From Clostridia bacterium (GTDB lineage Bacteria > Bacillota > Clostridia > Christensenellales > Aristaeellaceae), in the NCBI GenBank assembly GCA_017447185.1, contig JAFSOC010000015.1, positions 248,672 to 312,671 on the forward strand: a DNA stretch of 64,000 bases, written 5' to 3'. How positions within the stretch are numbered: the stretch's first letter is position 1; every line of letters starts with the position of its first letter. The notes beneath the pieces are model-generated. The model had not been told where the DNA came from. It worked only from the letters and a program-made list of their open reading frames with translations, and ran no database searches. The position numbers and the translations under genes are program-made. Positions 8,292 through 18,047 of the stretch are shown here, piece by piece.

Positions 8292-9659
8292 TTACAAAAT
8301 GTATTTGCGGATATCCATGGGCTTGTTTTCGTTCCGCAGGTGTTCCTCCACGTATTTCCTGTCAATAACTAGCTCAAAGGGCGGCATGCTCTCATCACCG
8401 GCGTTGAAAGAGACATCTTCCAGCAGCTGTTCAAAGATCGCGTGGAGCCGTCTTGCACCGATATCTTCTGCGTTTTCATTCGCATTGCATGCGGCTTCCG
8501 CCAAGGCATCAATTGCACTGTCATCAAATTTCAGCAATACTTTGTCCACTTCCAGCAAGGCACGGTACTGCTTGGTCAGCGCATTTTCAGGCACTGTCAG
8601 GATTTGCCTGAAATCATCGCGGCTCAGGCTTTGCAGCTGAACGTGCACCGGAAAACGGCCCTGAAGTTCAGGAATCAGATCAGACACCTTACTGACGTGA
8701 AAAGCACCGGCAGCAATAAACAGCATAAAATCAGTTTTCACTGGGCCATACTTGGTTGTAACAGTACATCCTTCCACAATCGGAAGAATATCGCGCTGCA
8801 CACCTTCCCGGCTGACATCCGGTCCGTTCCCGGCTTTATTTCCGGCTATCTTGTCAATTTCATCAATAAAGACAATTCCGTTTTGCTCGGTGCGATGAAT
8901 TGCTTCTTCCTGCACGGCATCATTGTCGATCAGTTTGGCTGCTTCCTGATCTGTAAGGATCTTTCTGGCTTCCCTGACTTTCACATGACGCATGCGTGTT
9001 TTGCGCGGCATCATGTTCCCCATCATATCGCCAAGACTGATACTTGAACCGCCAACTTCCAGTGTGGGAGCTTCTTCTTCAACTTCCAGTTCCAGCTCAT
9101 TTTCTTCGATTTCACCTCGAAGAAGCTGCTGACGGATTTCTTCCTTTTTCCTGGCCAGCTCAGTAGTTTCCTCTGTGGACGCCTGCTGCTCCTTCTGCTT
9201 TCCAAGAAGGAAATCCAGCGGGTTTCCTGCACTCTTCTTTTTTGGATGGGCCAGCAGTTCGGACAACTGCTCTTCAGCCAGGACACGTGCCCTCGGAAGT
9301 ACTCTTTCTTCATGTTCCTTCCGGACCATCCGCACAGCATTTTCGGCAAGATCACGGATAATGCTTTCAACGTCGCGGCCAACATAACCCACTTCCGTGA
9401 ATTTGGTGGCTTCAACTTTGATAAAAGGCGCATTTACAAGCTTGGCAAGGCGTCTTGCGATTTCTGTTTTACCGACGCCTGTCGGACCGATCATCAGAAT
9501 ATTCTTCGGAATGATTTCATCACGCAGGCTTTCATCCACCCTGCTGCGACGGTATCTGTTTCGTAGTGCAATTGCAACTGCTTTTTTTGCTTCATCCTGC
9601 CCGATTATAAAACGATTCAGTTCGTGTACAATCTGTCTGGGAGTGAGCTGTTCACTCAT
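8292..9659 (-). CDS. hslU: HslU (ClpY), ATPase of the HslUV protease
   Basis: A 455-residue AAA+ unfoldase. Walker A is G-P-T-G-V-G-K-T-E, Walker B is I-V-F-I-D-E-I-D-K, and between them lies a long charged I-domain (about residues 110-235). The sensor segment G-R-F-P-V-H-V and a C-terminal end M-D-I-R-K-Y-I-L are typical; the C-terminal tail docks into HslV to activate it. It is translated 14 nt after hslV. The I-domain has a Glu/Lys-rich low-complexity stretch. The hslV-hslU order and the link to topA and trmFO are standard for Bacillota. Confidence 0.97.
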   Translation of the reverse strand: MSEQLTPRQIVHELNRFIIGQDEAKKAVAIALRNRYRRSRVDESLRDEIIPKNILMIGPTGVGKTEIARRLAKLVNAPFIKVEATKFTEVGYVGRDVESIIRDLAENAVRMVRKEHEERVLPRARVLAEEQLSELLAHPKKKSAGNPLDFLLGKQKEQQASTEETTELARKKEEIRQQLLRGEIEENELELEVEEEAPTLEVGGSSISLGDMMGNMMPRKTRMRHVKVREARKILTDQEAAKLIDNDAVQEEAIHRTEQNGIVFIDEIDKIAGNKAGNGPDVSREGVQRDILPIVEGCTVTTKYGPVKTDFMLFIAAGAFHVSKVSDLIPELQGRFPVHVQLQSLSRDDFRQILTVPENALTKQYRALLEVDKVLLKFDDSAIDALAEAACNANENAEDIGARRLHAIFEQLLEDVSFNAGDESMPPFELVIDRKYVEEHLRNENKPMDIRKYIL

Positions 9660-9673
9660 GATGGATTCCCTCC

Positions 9674-10213
9674 TTATAGTGTTTCAACAGTGATATGGTC
9701 ATTCGTATACACGCAGATGCTTGCGGCAATCCGAAGTGCTTTTTCAGCGATATCTTTCGCAGAGAGATCCGTGTTCTGCATCAGTGCACGGGCAGCTGCA
9801 AGGGCATAATTTCCACCAGAGCCAATCGCGGCAATACCTTCATCCGGATCAATAACCTCACCTGTTCCGCTCAGGATCAGGAGCTTTTCCTTGTTCGCGG
9901 CAATCATCATTGATTCAAGCTGCCGCATCGCCTGGTCGCCGCGCCAGCTTTGTGCCAATGCAACGGCAGCCTTTTCGAGGTTTCCGCCGGTCTTCTGCAG
10001 CTGTTCCTCAAATCTTTCACATAATGCAAAAGCATCAGCGACACTTCCTGCAAAACCAACGACAACTTCATTGTTGAATACCCGGCGAACTTTTTTCGCG
10101 GTTGTTTTGAAAATAGTATGTTCACCCATGGTTACCTGTCCGTCTCCGGCGATGGCAATTTCACCGTTTCTTTTGACAGCACAGATGGTGGTTCCTTTAA
10201 ATGGACTGCTCAT
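9674..10213 (-). CDS. hslV: HslV (ClpQ), peptidase of the HslUV protease
   Basis: A 179-residue proteasome-beta-like peptidase with G-D-G-Q-V-T and [10 protein letters not shown]. The N terminus reads [13 protein letters not shown]. If only Met is removed, the mature first residue would be Ser, as described for Bacillus CodW. If the first seven residues are cleaved, the mature enzyme would begin with Thr as in E. coli HslV. The sequence alone does not decide. It lies 3 nt after trmFO and 14 nt before hslU. Confidence 0.95.
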   Translation of the reverse strand: MSSPFKGTTICAVKRNGEIAIAGDGQVTMGEHTIFKTTAKKVRRVFNNEVVVGFAGSVADAFALCERFEEQLQKTGGNLEKAAVALAQSWRGDQAMRQLESMMIAANKEKLLILSGTGEVIDPDEGIAAIGSGGNYALAAARALMQNTDLSAKDIAEKALRIAASICVYTNDHITVETL

Positions 10214-10216
10214 TAT

Positions 10217-11536
10217 TTAATCCTCCTTAATATTGTAAGAATCAAAAAAATGCAGGGATCTGGCAGCAACGGCTTCATATCGTTCCTTTTTATCCCGGAT
10301 TCGCTTCTGCCCGGGCAGAACAGGCAACGGGTCGATAATACCGAATGTACAGTTCATTGGCTGAAAATGCTTGTTTTCCGTTGAAACGTATTTGCCAAGC
10401 GCACCGATGGCAGTAAACCCGGGAAAAGATTCCGGCATTCTCCCTTCGAGCTGGTCAGCAAGCATCCGTCCGGCATACAATCCGCTGGCAGCACTTTCCA
10501 CATAACCTTCGACACCGGTGATCTGTCCGGCAAAATAGCACATGGGACGACTGATCATTTCAAACCGGTCATTCAGGAATCCGGGACTGTTCAGGAATGT
10601 ATTGCGGTGCATCATTCCATATCTTGCATATTCCGCGTGTTCCATGCCGGGGATCATACCGAATACCCTTTTTTGTTCTCCGTGCTTCAGCCGGGTCTGG
10701 AAACCAACGATATTGTACATGGTTTCATGAAAGTCATCCTGCCGAAGCTGGACAACTGCAAAAGGTTCTTTTCCGGTTCGCGGATCAGGTAAGCCTACTG
10801 GCTTCATGGGCCCGAAAGCCGGGACCATCCTTCCGCGCTTTGCCATGCTTTCAATCGGCATGCATCCCTCAAAAACACCGGTTTCTTCAAATCCGTGTAT
10901 TTCAGCGGTTTCAGCAAGGATCAGGGCATCCACAAAACGATCATATTCTTCACGGGACATCGGGCAGTTCAGATAATCATTTCCCCGTCCATAGCGGCTG
11001 AGCCTGTACATTTTGCTTTCATCCAGGGATTCACGGAAAACGATAGGAGCAGCCGCATCATAGAAATTCAGCGTGTTGAGCCCGGGCAGCTTTTGAATGG
11101 CCTGTACGAGCTTGCTACTTGTCAGGGGCCCGGTTGCTGCAATTACAGGACCGTCCGGAATATTATCCAGTTCTTCTCGGATTACGGTGATGTTGGGATG
11201 CTGCATCAGGGTTTCTGTAATACCGACGGAAAAAGCTTCCCGGTCTACAGCAAGTGCATCTCCGGCAGGGACACGGACCTGATCTGCCCATTTCATAATC
11301 AGGGAATCAAGCCTTCGCATTTCTTCTTTCAGCAGGCCGACAGCGTTTGAAAGTTTATCTCCCCTGAAACTGTTGGAGCAGACAAGCTCAGCAAACCGGT
11401 CAGTATGATGGGCAGGAGTGTTTATGACCGGGCGCATTTCATAAAGATGAACCCGGATCCCGCGTGAAGCAAGCTGCCATGAAGCTTCGGAGCCGGCAAG
11501 ACCGGCCCCGATCACGACAGCGCTGCGATTATTCAT
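10217..11536 (-). CDS. trmFO: TrmFO, folate-dependent tRNA (m5U54) methyltransferase
   Basis: A 439-residue flavoprotein from the ATG at 11536 (an adjacent ATG at 11539 is the alternative). The open frame continues upstream to 11788, but that part is read in another frame as topA; the ATG has a GAGGAC site 7 nt upstream. The FAD motif is [11 protein letters not shown]. The family's catalytic cysteines are present in V-C-S-N-S-F-R-G-D and N-C-P-M-S. It makes 5-methyluridine at position 54 of tRNA using methylenetetrahydrofolate. The start overlaps the topA stop by 8 nt, so translation is coupled. Confidence 0.95.
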   Translation of the reverse strand: MNNRSAVVIGAGLAGSEASWQLASRGIRVHLYEMRPVINTPAHHTDRFAELVCSNSFRGDKLSNAVGLLKEEMRRLDSLIMKWADQVRVPAGDALAVDREAFSVGITETLMQHPNITVIREELDNIPDGPVIAATGPLTSSKLVQAIQKLPGLNTLNFYDAAAPIVFRESLDESKMYRLSRYGRGNDYLNCPMSREEYDRFVDALILAETAEIHGFEETGVFEGCMPIESMAKRGRMVPAFGPMKPVGLPDPRTGKEPFAVVQLRQDDFHETMYNIVGFQTRLKHGEQKRVFGMIPGMEHAEYARYGMMHRNTFLNSPGFLNDRFEMISRPMCYFAGQITGVEGYVESAASGLYAGRMLADQLEGRMPESFPGFTAIGALGKYVSTENKHFQPMNCTFGIIDPLPVLPGQKRIRDKKERYEAVAARSLHFFDSYNIKED

Positions 11537-13661
11537 CATTTTCGTCCTCTTTTCGGATGACTGAAGATTTGTAACGGCAGTTTTCATTGGAACAGAGATG
11601 AATGGTTTCTCCTTTTCCGTTGCGTTTTTCAACCATATAGCTGCCGCATTTCGGGCACTTTTCTTCAACGGGTTTGTCCCAACTGACGAAATCGCATTCC
11701 GGATATCCTTCACAACCGTAGAATTTACGGTTTTTCCGGCTGACTTTCTCCAGCAGGCGCTTCCCGCATTTCGGACAATTAGCATCAATATATGTCAGCA
11801 GAGGTTTCGTGTTTCTGCACTGAGGGAAGTTCGGACAGGCAAGAAATTTACCGAATTTGCCCATTTTGTATACCATCATTGCTCCACACTGGTCACAGGG
11901 CACGTCGCTGACTTCATCCCGGATATCAATTTTCTCGATTTCGGATTCCGCTTTCTGAAGCGTTTTTTCAAACTCAGGATAGAATTCACGCAGGATCTGT
12001 TTCCAGTTTTCTTTTCCTTCTTCCACTGCATCCAGTTTGGATTCCATGGAAGCGGTAAATTCTGTATCAACAATGTCGCTGAAATATCTGTTCATCATAT
12101 CAGTTACCATGATTCCCAGTTCAGTTGGGAAAAGGCGCTTCTTTTCTCTGGCTACATACCCTCTGGAAATAATCGTACTGATTGTCGGGGCATAGGTGGA
12201 AGGCCTTCCGATTCCGTTTTCTTCAAGGGTCCGTACAAGGCTGGCCTCTGTATAACGGCTCGGTGGTTGAGTGAAATGCTGATCACTGTCGATTTTTTCG
12301 ATTTTAACTTCCTGGCCTTCTTTCAATACGGGAAGATTCATTTCAACAGAATCCACGTTTTCATCTACACTTTCTTCGTAAAGCGTGGTGAAACCGGGGA
12401 ATGTTTTATGCTCTCCGTAAAAACGAAGACCGATATGTTTCCCGCTGACATCGGCTGTCAGCGTCTGGTATACAGCAGCTGTCATCTGGCTTGCAATAAA
12501 CCGGTTGTAGATGAGGCGGTAAAGCATAAACTGTTCACGGCTCAGGGAAGGCTTGATGGATTCCGGTGTACGAGTAACATTTGTCGGACGGATGGCCTCA
12601 TGTGCATCCTGAGCGTTTTTCCGGCCTTTATATTCGTTCTTTTCCTTCGGGAGATATTCCGCGCCGAATCTGTCCGGAATATAATTCCGGACAGATTCCA
12701 TCGCTTCATCGCTGATCCGCACAGAATCTGTACGGATATAGGTTACAAGGCCCTGTATTCCCTCTCCGGCGATCTCAATTCCTTCATAAAGTTGCTGGAC
12801 AATCTGCATGGTCCTGGAAGTTGTGAAGCTGAGTTTTCTGCCGGCTTCCTGCTGGAGGCTGGATGTGGTAAATGGAGGAGCAGGCATTTTCTTCTTTTCC
12901 TTGTTTTTTACTTCCGCAACTTTGAAAGAGTCTGAATCGATCAGCCTGCAGATATTGTCCGCATCCTTTTTGTTTGTTACAGATACCTTTTTCCCGTCCA
13001 ATGTGGCAAGCCGGCATCTGAAGGTCTGTGATTTATGGCCGGAAGCTGTGGAGCAGTCTGCTGCAATATCCCAATACTCCTCGGGAATAAACGCATTGAT
13101 TTCATTTTCACGGTCTACGACCATGCGGGTGGCGACGCTTTGCACGCGTCCGGCAGAAAGGCCTTTCTTGACCTTTGCCCAAAGAAGCGGGCTGATTTTG
13201 TATCCGACAAGACGATCCAGCGCACGCCTGGCCTGCTGGGCATCAATGCGGCCCATATCAAGCTTCCTGGGCTGTTTGATAGCGTTCTGTACCGCTTTCT
13301 TGGTCACTTCGTTGAATTCTATCCTGCAGGGAGTATTTTCATCAACACCCAAAACATGATAGAGATGCCAGCTGATTGCTTCTCCCTCACGGTCAGGGTC
13401 TGTTGCAAAGAAAACCTGCGAAGCGTTTTTTGCTTCCTTTCGGATCCTGCTCAGGATATCTCCCCTGCCGCGAATGGTAATATACTTCATTTCAAAATCA
13501 TTGTCCGGGTCAACGCCGAGCTGACTTTTGGGCAGATCACATACATGCCCCTGGGAAGCTTCAACTTTATACCCTTTCCCCAGGTAGCGTCCGATCGTTT
13601 TTGCCTTGGCGGGTGATTCCACAATAATCAGTTTCTGCTTAGCGGTTGCCATCTGTTTCAC
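11529..13661 (-). CDS. topA: DNA topoisomerase I
   Basis: A 710-residue type IA topoisomerase. The Toprim domain begins [11 protein letters not shown] and includes [11 protein letters not shown]. The active tyrosine lies in T-Y-I-R-T-D-S. Three C-terminal zinc ribbons follow (C-D-Q-C...C-P-N-F-P-Q-C, C-P-K-C...C-E-G-Y-P-E-C, C-P-K-C...C-S-N-E-N-C). It relaxes negative supercoils. The GTG at 13661 has an AAAGGAG site 4-5 nt upstream; an ATG three codons later is the alternative. Its stop overlaps trmFO. Confidence 0.97.
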   Translation of the reverse strand: MKQMATAKQKLIIVESPAKAKTIGRYLGKGYKVEASQGHVCDLPKSQLGVDPDNDFEMKYITIRGRGDILSRIRKEAKNASQVFFATDPDREGEAISWHLYHVLGVDENTPCRIEFNEVTKKAVQNAIKQPRKLDMGRIDAQQARRALDRLVGYKISPLLWAKVKKGLSAGRVQSVATRMVVDRENEINAFIPEEYWDIAADCSTASGHKSQTFRCRLATLDGKKVSVTNKKDADNICRLIDSDSFKVAEVKNKEKKKMPAPPFTTSSLQQEAGRKLSFTTSRTMQIVQQLYEGIEIAGEGIQGLVTYIRTDSVRISDEAMESVRNYIPDRFGAEYLPKEKNEYKGRKNAQDAHEAIRPTNVTRTPESIKPSLSREQFMLYRLIYNRFIASQMTAAVYQTLTADVSGKHIGLRFYGEHKTFPGFTTLYEESVDENVDSVEMNLPVLKEGQEVKIEKIDSDQHFTQPPSRYTEASLVRTLEENGIGRPSTYAPTISTIISRGYVAREKKRLFPTELGIMVTDMMNRYFSDIVDTEFTASMESKLDAVEEGKENWKQILREFYPEFEKTLQKAESEIEKIDIRDEVSDVPCDQCGAMMVYKMGKFGKFLACPNFPQCRNTKPLLTYIDANCPKCGKRLLEKVSRKNRKFYGCEGYPECDFVSWDKPVEEKCPKCGSYMVEKRNGKGETIHLCSNENCRYKSSVIRKEDENDE

Positions 13662-13680
13662 AGTGCTCCTTTACAGAGAA

Positions 13681-14796
13681 TCAATCGTTACGGATCTGGT
13701 ATCTTTTTCCCGGCAGCGGGTCTATCATCTTCCTGATCTGCAATACAGTAAGCGTACTCAGTAATTCGGATGAGGCCATACCGGTTGCCTTAAGTAGTTC
13801 ATCAAATCCAAGGTCCCCTTTTTCCAGCGCTTTGTATACAGCAAGTTCCGAAGGGCTCTCCGGAAGCTTCATTGAGGGACAAACGTTATTTTGCCTTACA
13901 TACTGTATATTGTCAAGCCAGTTCATATCTGAAAGGATATCCCTGGCTTCGGTAAAATAATGAGCTCCTTCCCGAAGGAGAAGATGATTTCCTTCACACA
14001 GCTGCGAAAGAGGATCCCCGGGATAAGCATAAACCTCTTTGCCCTGTTTCAAAGCGTGACTGATTGTTGTCATGCTCCCGGAACGAATCCTTGCTTCCAC
14101 CAGAATAACCGGGTCACACAATCCGCTGATGATTCTGTTCCGGTAAGGGAAATGATGGCCGATGGGTTTGGCTCCCGGGGCATATTCACTGAGAATGAGT
14201 CCGTCTTTCGAGAGAATCTGTTTTTTCAGTGGATCGTTCCGTGACGGATAGGTCTGATCCAGTCCGCATCCCATGACTGCAATGGTAGGGCTTCCTCCGT
14301 CAAGGCAACCGAGATGTGATTCTGTATCAATTCCGTAAGCGAGTCCGCTGATAATGGAAACCCCGTTGCGGCTGAGTTCTGCGGCTATTTTATGAGCGGC
14401 CTTCAGTCCGGCATAGGATGCAGCTCGGCTGCCAACCATCGCTGCCTTCCGCGGGAATTTCAGGCAGGAAAGATTTCCCTGATAAAACAATATTGCCGGC
14501 GGATCGGATATTTCACGGAGGCAGTGAGGATAGGACTCCTCCAGTATTGTCAGAACCTGTATATCGTGGTCCTGAAGCATACGGTGAAAGGCAGAAAGGC
14601 TGTCCTCATCTGCTGTTGATACCAGGCGCTCATGCGGAACGCCCTGTATGAATTCATGCAGGTGACTTCCGGATTTTTTGAATTCGCTGTAGATCCCTTC
14701 TGCTGATTTGATCTGATGGATGAGCGGAATCAGAGAATCATAGGGAATTTCTGCAAATGCAAGCCAGGCTGCATAGGTTCGTTCGTCAAACTTCAC
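13681..14796 (-). CDS. dprA: DprA/Smf, DNA processing protein
   Basis: A 371-residue protein with an N-terminal SAM-like region, a Rossmann DprA core and a C-terminal winged helix (about residues 300-371). Core motifs are V-G-S-R-A-A-S-Y-A-G and S-G-L-A-Y-G-I-D-T-E-S-H, then P-G-D-P-L-S. DprA loads RecA on incoming single-stranded DNA in natural transformation and is also kept in many bacteria not known to be competent. The gene starts 7 nt after the end of the disrupted comM. Because the IS110 element sits upstream in the same leftward transcript, dprA expression may be affected. Confidence 0.95.
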   Translation of the reverse strand: MKFDERTYAAWLAFAEIPYDSLIPLIHQIKSAEGIYSEFKKSGSHLHEFIQGVPHERLVSTADEDSLSAFHRMLQDHDIQVLTILEESYPHCLREISDPPAILFYQGNLSCLKFPRKAAMVGSRAASYAGLKAAHKIAAELSRNGVSIISGLAYGIDTESHLGCLDGGSPTIAVMGCGLDQTYPSRNDPLKKQILSKDGLILSEYAPGAKPIGHHFPYRNRIISGLCDPVILVEARIRSGSMTTISHALKQGKEVYAYPGDPLSQLCEGNHLLLREGAHYFTEARDILSDMNWLDNIQYVRQNNVCPSMKLPESPSELAVYKALEKGDLGFDELLKATGMASSELLSTLTVLQIRKMIDPLPGKRYQIRND

Positions 14797-14802
14797 CTTG
14801 CA

Positions 14803-15691
14803 TCATCTCCAGTATTTCTGATCGAGTTCACGGTATTGTATAGCTTCTGCAACATGCGCGGAGGATATGTTATCAGCACCTTCAAGGTCTGCGACCGTAC
14901 GGGCGGTTTTCAGAATCCGGTTATAGGCACGCATACTGAGGTGCATGGATTCAACTGCAGCATTCAGAAGATCAGCGGTTTCTGTATTAAGAGCACAGTA
15001 TTTGCGAAGGGCGCTGTTGCTTAACTGGGCGTTGCAGTGAAAGGTCTCATTCCGATATCTGTCCTGCTGAAGCATTCTGGCAGCAGCAACACGTGCAGCC
15101 ACCTGTGCTGAAGATTCTGCCGGGGAAGAATTATTGATTTCCTGTACAGGCACAGCATCCACCTCAATCTGAAGATCAATCCGGTCCAGCAGAGGGCCTG
15201 ATATTTTATCCAGGTACCTTCTGATTTCCTGGGGAGAGCAGCGGCAGGTATGCGTTGTGCTTCCAAAGTATCCGCAGGGACAGGGATTCATTGCGGCAAT
15301 CAGCATGAAAGAAGACTGGTATTGCGCCTGATGACGTATTCTTGCGACAGAAACAGTTCCGTCTTCCAGCGGCTGTCGCAGTGCTTCCAGTGCTCCCCGA
15401 CTGAATTCGGGAAGTTCATCCAGAAAGAGTACACCGTTATGCGCAGCTGAGACTTCCCCGGGCTTGGCATTGGGGCCCCCGCCAATCAGGGAGATTACGG
15501 ATGAACTGTGATGGGGTGAAGAGAAAGGTCTCGTGACCATCAGACCGCTTCCGGGAGCAAGCCTGCCGCAAATGGAATGAATCCGTGTCGTTTCGAGTGA
15601 TTCTTCAAATGTCATGGGAGGAAGGATCCCTGGGAGGCATCTTGCAAGCATTGTTTTTCCGCTGCCGGGAACGCCGATCATCAGCATATTA
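14803..15691 (-). pseudogene. comM: comM (YifB-type AAA+ helicase), C-terminal part, cut off by IS110
   Basis: This is the 3' portion of a Mg-chelatase-like AAA+ gene: Walker A (G-V-P-G-S-G-K-T) sits right after the junction, with Walker B in L-F-L-D-E-L-P-E-F and the four-Cys P-C-P-C-G-Y insert. ComM is a hexameric helicase that extends branch migration in natural transformation. Joining base 17354 to 15691 on the minus strand gives codons for G-H-N-M-L-M-I-G, the exact family motif, and one open frame of 517 codons, close to the usual ~506. An ATG-like start within the IS would make a chimeric 338-residue ORF, but the N-terminal domain is missing, so the gene is counted as broken. Confidence 0.93.
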
Positions 15692-15760
15692 ATAACCATG
15701 CCGGTGCGGCACCGGCACAAATAGGGATGAAAACGGGGCGCCGCAAAATTGCCCGCTTTC

Positions 15761-15769
15761 TGGTAAAAT
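15761..15769 (+). promoter_or_regulatory. Extended -10 promoter in the IS110 left end
   Basis: TGGTAAAAT fits the extended -10 pattern TG-n-TAnnnT; no good -35 is seen. A start 7 nt downstream falls at 15776, the first base of the 10-bp stem that closes the candidate bridge RNA. It probably drives both the RNA and the transposase. Confidence 0.6.
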
Positions 15770-15775
15770 CTGCTT

Positions 15776-15960
15776 GAGAGAGGCACACTACAAAGCACGG
15801 TGGAGGAAGTTGCAAGCAACTCTTTCGCTGCTAAGGCAGTATATTAATCAGTGTAGGTGCCGCCTATCAAGCACAAATAAGTGAGACGATCCAGTCCGCA
15901 CACTAAGAATTGTTTAAACTTCTTGGTTTAATGTGCGGCGGCACAGTCCCTGCCTCTCTC
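15776..15960 (+). ncRNA. Candidate IS110 bridge RNA, about 185 nt
   Basis: GAGAGAGGCA (15776-15785) and TGCCTCTCTC (15951-15960) form a perfect 10-bp closing stem. Inside are a 5' stem-loop (about 15794-15832, with AGTTG-CAAG-CAACT at its tip) and a donor-like loop closed by CCGCACA (15896-15902) and TGTGCGG (15932-15938). Left target guide: CAGTATATTA (15837-15846) matches CAGCATATTA in comM ending at the TA core (15682-15691); the single difference allows G-U pairing. Left donor guide: CACACTA (15899-15905) equals the element's right end plus core (17347-17353). TGGTT (15924-15928) can pair with AACCA at the left end (15694-15698). The right target guide is not clear. An alternative 8-bp pairing, GTGCCGCC (15857-15864) with GGCGGCAC (15937-15944), also exists. 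IS621 bridge RNA has a similar size. Confidence 0.75.
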
Positions 15961-15985
15961 TTCCAAATCAGGAAGGAGGGTCATC

Positions 15986-17257
15986 ATGGGTAAAACAATT
16001 CCAATCTGTTGCGGCGTCGATGTGCATAAGAAATTTCTCGTCGCCACAATCCTTACAGGGGATTACTTGATTCCCCAGTGTAAGCAAAAGCACTTTGGTA
16101 CTTCCTTCAGAAACCTGCTTGCTTTCAAGCAGTGGCTCCTTGACAACAACTGCAAGGATGTCTGCATGGAAAGTACCGGTAAGTATTGGGTTCCCGTCTG
16201 GAATGTCCTTGAAGGAATTGTCAATGTTGTCATCGCAAACCCCAAATGGGTTTCTGCTGTCAAGGGCAACAAAGATGATAAAAAGGACTCCAAATGGATC
16301 GGAAACCTGTTCCGAATGGGTCTTGTTCCCAGCAGCTACATTCCAGGAAAGGATATCAGAATTCTCCGGGAGTTTACCCGTTATCGGAGCAAACTCGTCT
16401 CCATGCGTGCCAGTGAAAAGAATCGTTACCAGAATGCTTTCACTGTGTGCAATCTCACGCTGGATGCTGTCGTCTCCGACATGTTCGGCAAATCGGCTAT
16501 GGCTATCGAAAACTACCTGCTGGACACGGATGTCGTTGATCCAGAGTTCTGCGTGTCTCTTCTTCAAAAGAAACTGAAAAAGAAATCCGCAGAGATTATC
16601 GAAGCGGTTGAGGGCTTCAACATGACTCAGGAACAGAAGGAAAGGGTTCGCATCATCCAGGGACATTTCGCTGACATCGATAAGCGAATCAGCCAGATCG
16701 ATGAGATCATCGGTAGACTGACTGCCGAGTACGAAGGAACCATTTCCCTCTTATGTACAATTCCCGGAATCGATCGTCGTCTTGCAATTACAATCATTTC
16801 GGAAATCGGTACCGATATGTCTGAGTTTGGTTCTTCCAGACGCCTTTGCAGCTGGGCTGGTCTGGTTCCCGGAAACAACCAATCTGCCGGCAAGAAGAAG
16901 TCGGTAAGGATTACCCGTGCCGGAGTTTACCTCAAACCCGCTTTGGTGGAAGCAGCACATGCTGCAGTAAATGCCACCGAGAAGAGTCCCTACTTCAGAA
17001 TCAAATACGAGAAGATTATGAAGCGGCGTGGTAAGAAGCGCGCTATCATTGCAATCGCTCGCATGATTCTGACTTCAATTTACGCGATGGTTTCAACCGG
17101 TGAAGTCTTCAATCCTTCAGATCTTCTGAAGTACGATATGCCTGAAGAACTTCTGAAAAAGCGGACTCTTGCCGAGGCTAAGGACGCAGTCAAGCTTTTG
17201 GTTTCACTCGGCCTTGTTGCTGAAGGATCAATCTCTCTGGAGGCTTTGGCTAGTTAG
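15986..17257 (+). CDS. IS110-family transposase (DEDD recombinase)
   Basis: A 423-residue protein with the two IS110 domains. The RuvC-like N-terminal domain shows the DEDD residues D12 (C-G-V-D-V-H-K-K), E62 (C-M-E-S-T-G-K) and D98/D101 (K-D-D-K-K-D-S). The C-terminal Tnp domain has I-P-G-I-D, then S-W-A-G-L-V-P-G-N-N-Q-S-A-G-K-K, where the last Ser region is the conserved catalytic serine of the family. It acts with a bridge RNA to join target and donor at the core dinucleotide (known for IS621). An AAGGAGG site lies 7-13 nt before the ATG. The gene is full length with no stop or frameshift, so the element may still be active. Confidence 0.95.
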   Translation: MGKTIPICCGVDVHKKFLVATILTGDYLIPQCKQKHFGTSFRNLLAFKQWLLDNNCKDVCMESTGKYWVPVWNVLEGIVNVVIANPKWVSAVKGNKDDKKDSKWIGNLFRMGLVPSSYIPGKDIRILREFTRYRSKLVSMRASEKNRYQNAFTVCNLTLDAVVSDMFGKSAMAIENYLLDTDVVDPEFCVSLLQKKLKKKSAEIIEAVEGFNMTQEQKERVRIIQGHFADIDKRISQIDEIIGRLTAEYEGTISLLCTIPGIDRRLAITIISEIGTDMSEFGSSRRLCSWAGLVPGNNQSAGKKKSVRITRAGVYLKPALVEAAHAAVNATEKSPYFRIKYEKIMKRRGKKRAIIAIARMILTSIYAMVSTGEVFNPSDLLKYDMPEELLKKRTLAEAKDAVKLLVSLGLVAEGSISLEALAS

Positions 17258-17351
17258 CAAGTTATCTACAATCTTCGCCTCTCAGAGGCTTGTTTGCTAT
17301 ACGCTTCTTTGGCTGGTGGCCCTGCTGCACTCGTAAATGATGTTTTCACAC

Positions 17352-18018
17352 TATGTCCCCCGGCCGCAGCCACTTCAAGGGCACGCCGTGCTGCCTGCTG
17401 TCCGCGTATCTGGGACATATCAACGGTTACGACCGTTTCTTTACAAAGTTCTTCGTAGGAAATCTGTTTTTGCGGTTCAATCAGGGCAGAACCTTCAATA
17501 TGGCGAATAACATCTCCAAGATTATTTGCCGGCAGGATTTGAATTCCTTCAATGCAGGCAACTTCTTTTGCGTTTTCAGCGGGAAGAATAACATTTTCGA
17601 TTCCGCATTCTTTTGCACTGATCACCATCGGAAGAGCACCGTGAACCGGCCGGACTTTTCCGTCCAGACTGAGTTCCCCGAAAACAGCGGTGCGGTCGGA
17701 TGGATAGGAAGGAGACGGGATCAGTTCTCCCATCACCATCAGAACGCCGACTGCAATCGGAAGGTCGAATGACGGGCCTTCTTTTTTCATATCAGCCGGA
17801 GCTAAGTTTACGGTAATCTTGCGTGGCTGCATCTGTTTTCCGCTGTTGATGATGGCAGCGCTGACACGGTCACGGCTTTCGCGAACCGAAGCATCCGGAA
17901 GGCCGATGATTTCCATGCCGGGAATTCCGCCGACGCCGAACACTTCAACATGAACGGGGAAACCGTTTACACCGCTGACCCCCAGGCTCAGCGCCCGCGC
18001 CATTACTTCATTGCTCAT
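17352..18018 (-). pseudogene. comM: comM (YifB-type AAA+ helicase), N-terminal part, cut off by IS110
   Basis: This 5' portion encodes the ChlI-like N-terminal domain of ComM: G-L-P-D-A-S-V-R-E-S-R-D-R-V, then N-L-A-P-A-D and a G-E-L-S-L-D-G-K-V-R segment. It stops being comM at A-A-G-G-H, directly before Walker A; the following residues up to the ORF end at 17266 come from the IS right end. The truncated protein would be about 250 residues and lack the ATPase. This was probably a working gene before insertion, since no other damage is seen in either half. Confidence 0.93.
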
Positions 18019-18047
18019 TGTTTTAATCCTTCCATCAGCAAAGCCGA

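Larger units (their letters stand above)
15692..17351 (+). mobile_element. IS110-family insertion sequence in comM, with TA core on both sides
   Basis: The exact ends come from restoring comM. The flanking gene reads through if everything between T15690-A15691 and T17352-A17353 is removed with one TA kept. So the body is 1660 bp and a 2-bp TA flanks each end. IS110 elements lack terminal inverted repeats and insert at a core dinucleotide, as seen here. The 284 bp before the transposase gene are non-coding and hold the candidate bridge RNA; the right end has about 94 non-coding bp with a small GCCTCTCAGAGGC hairpin (17277-17289). A long left end places it in the IS110 rather than the IS1111 group. 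The transposase points opposite to comM. Confidence 0.92.

Noticed and set aside
7541..8368. 275-codon open frame opposite proC and hslU
   Set aside because: It crosses two real genes, the intergenic promoter and their boundary, so it cannot be a gene.
10217..11788. 523-codon version of TrmFO
   Set aside because: The first 84 codons overlap topA in a different frame, and the ATG at 11536 has a good ribosome site and gives the usual family length.
11598..12935. 445-codon open frame opposite topA
   Set aside because: It is a shadow of topA, which has clear motifs in the other strand; no ribosome site or family is seen.
15699..15717. Perfect palindrome TGCCGGTGC-G-GCACCGGCA as a terminal inverted repeat of the IS
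   Set aside because: It is not repeated at the right end, and IS110 elements have no terminal inverted repeats; its role is unclear.
15850..15885. Search for the right target guide of the bridge RNA (complement of TATGTCC)
   Set aside because: Only GTGTA at 15851-15855 fits, with three wobble pairs, which is too weak to call.
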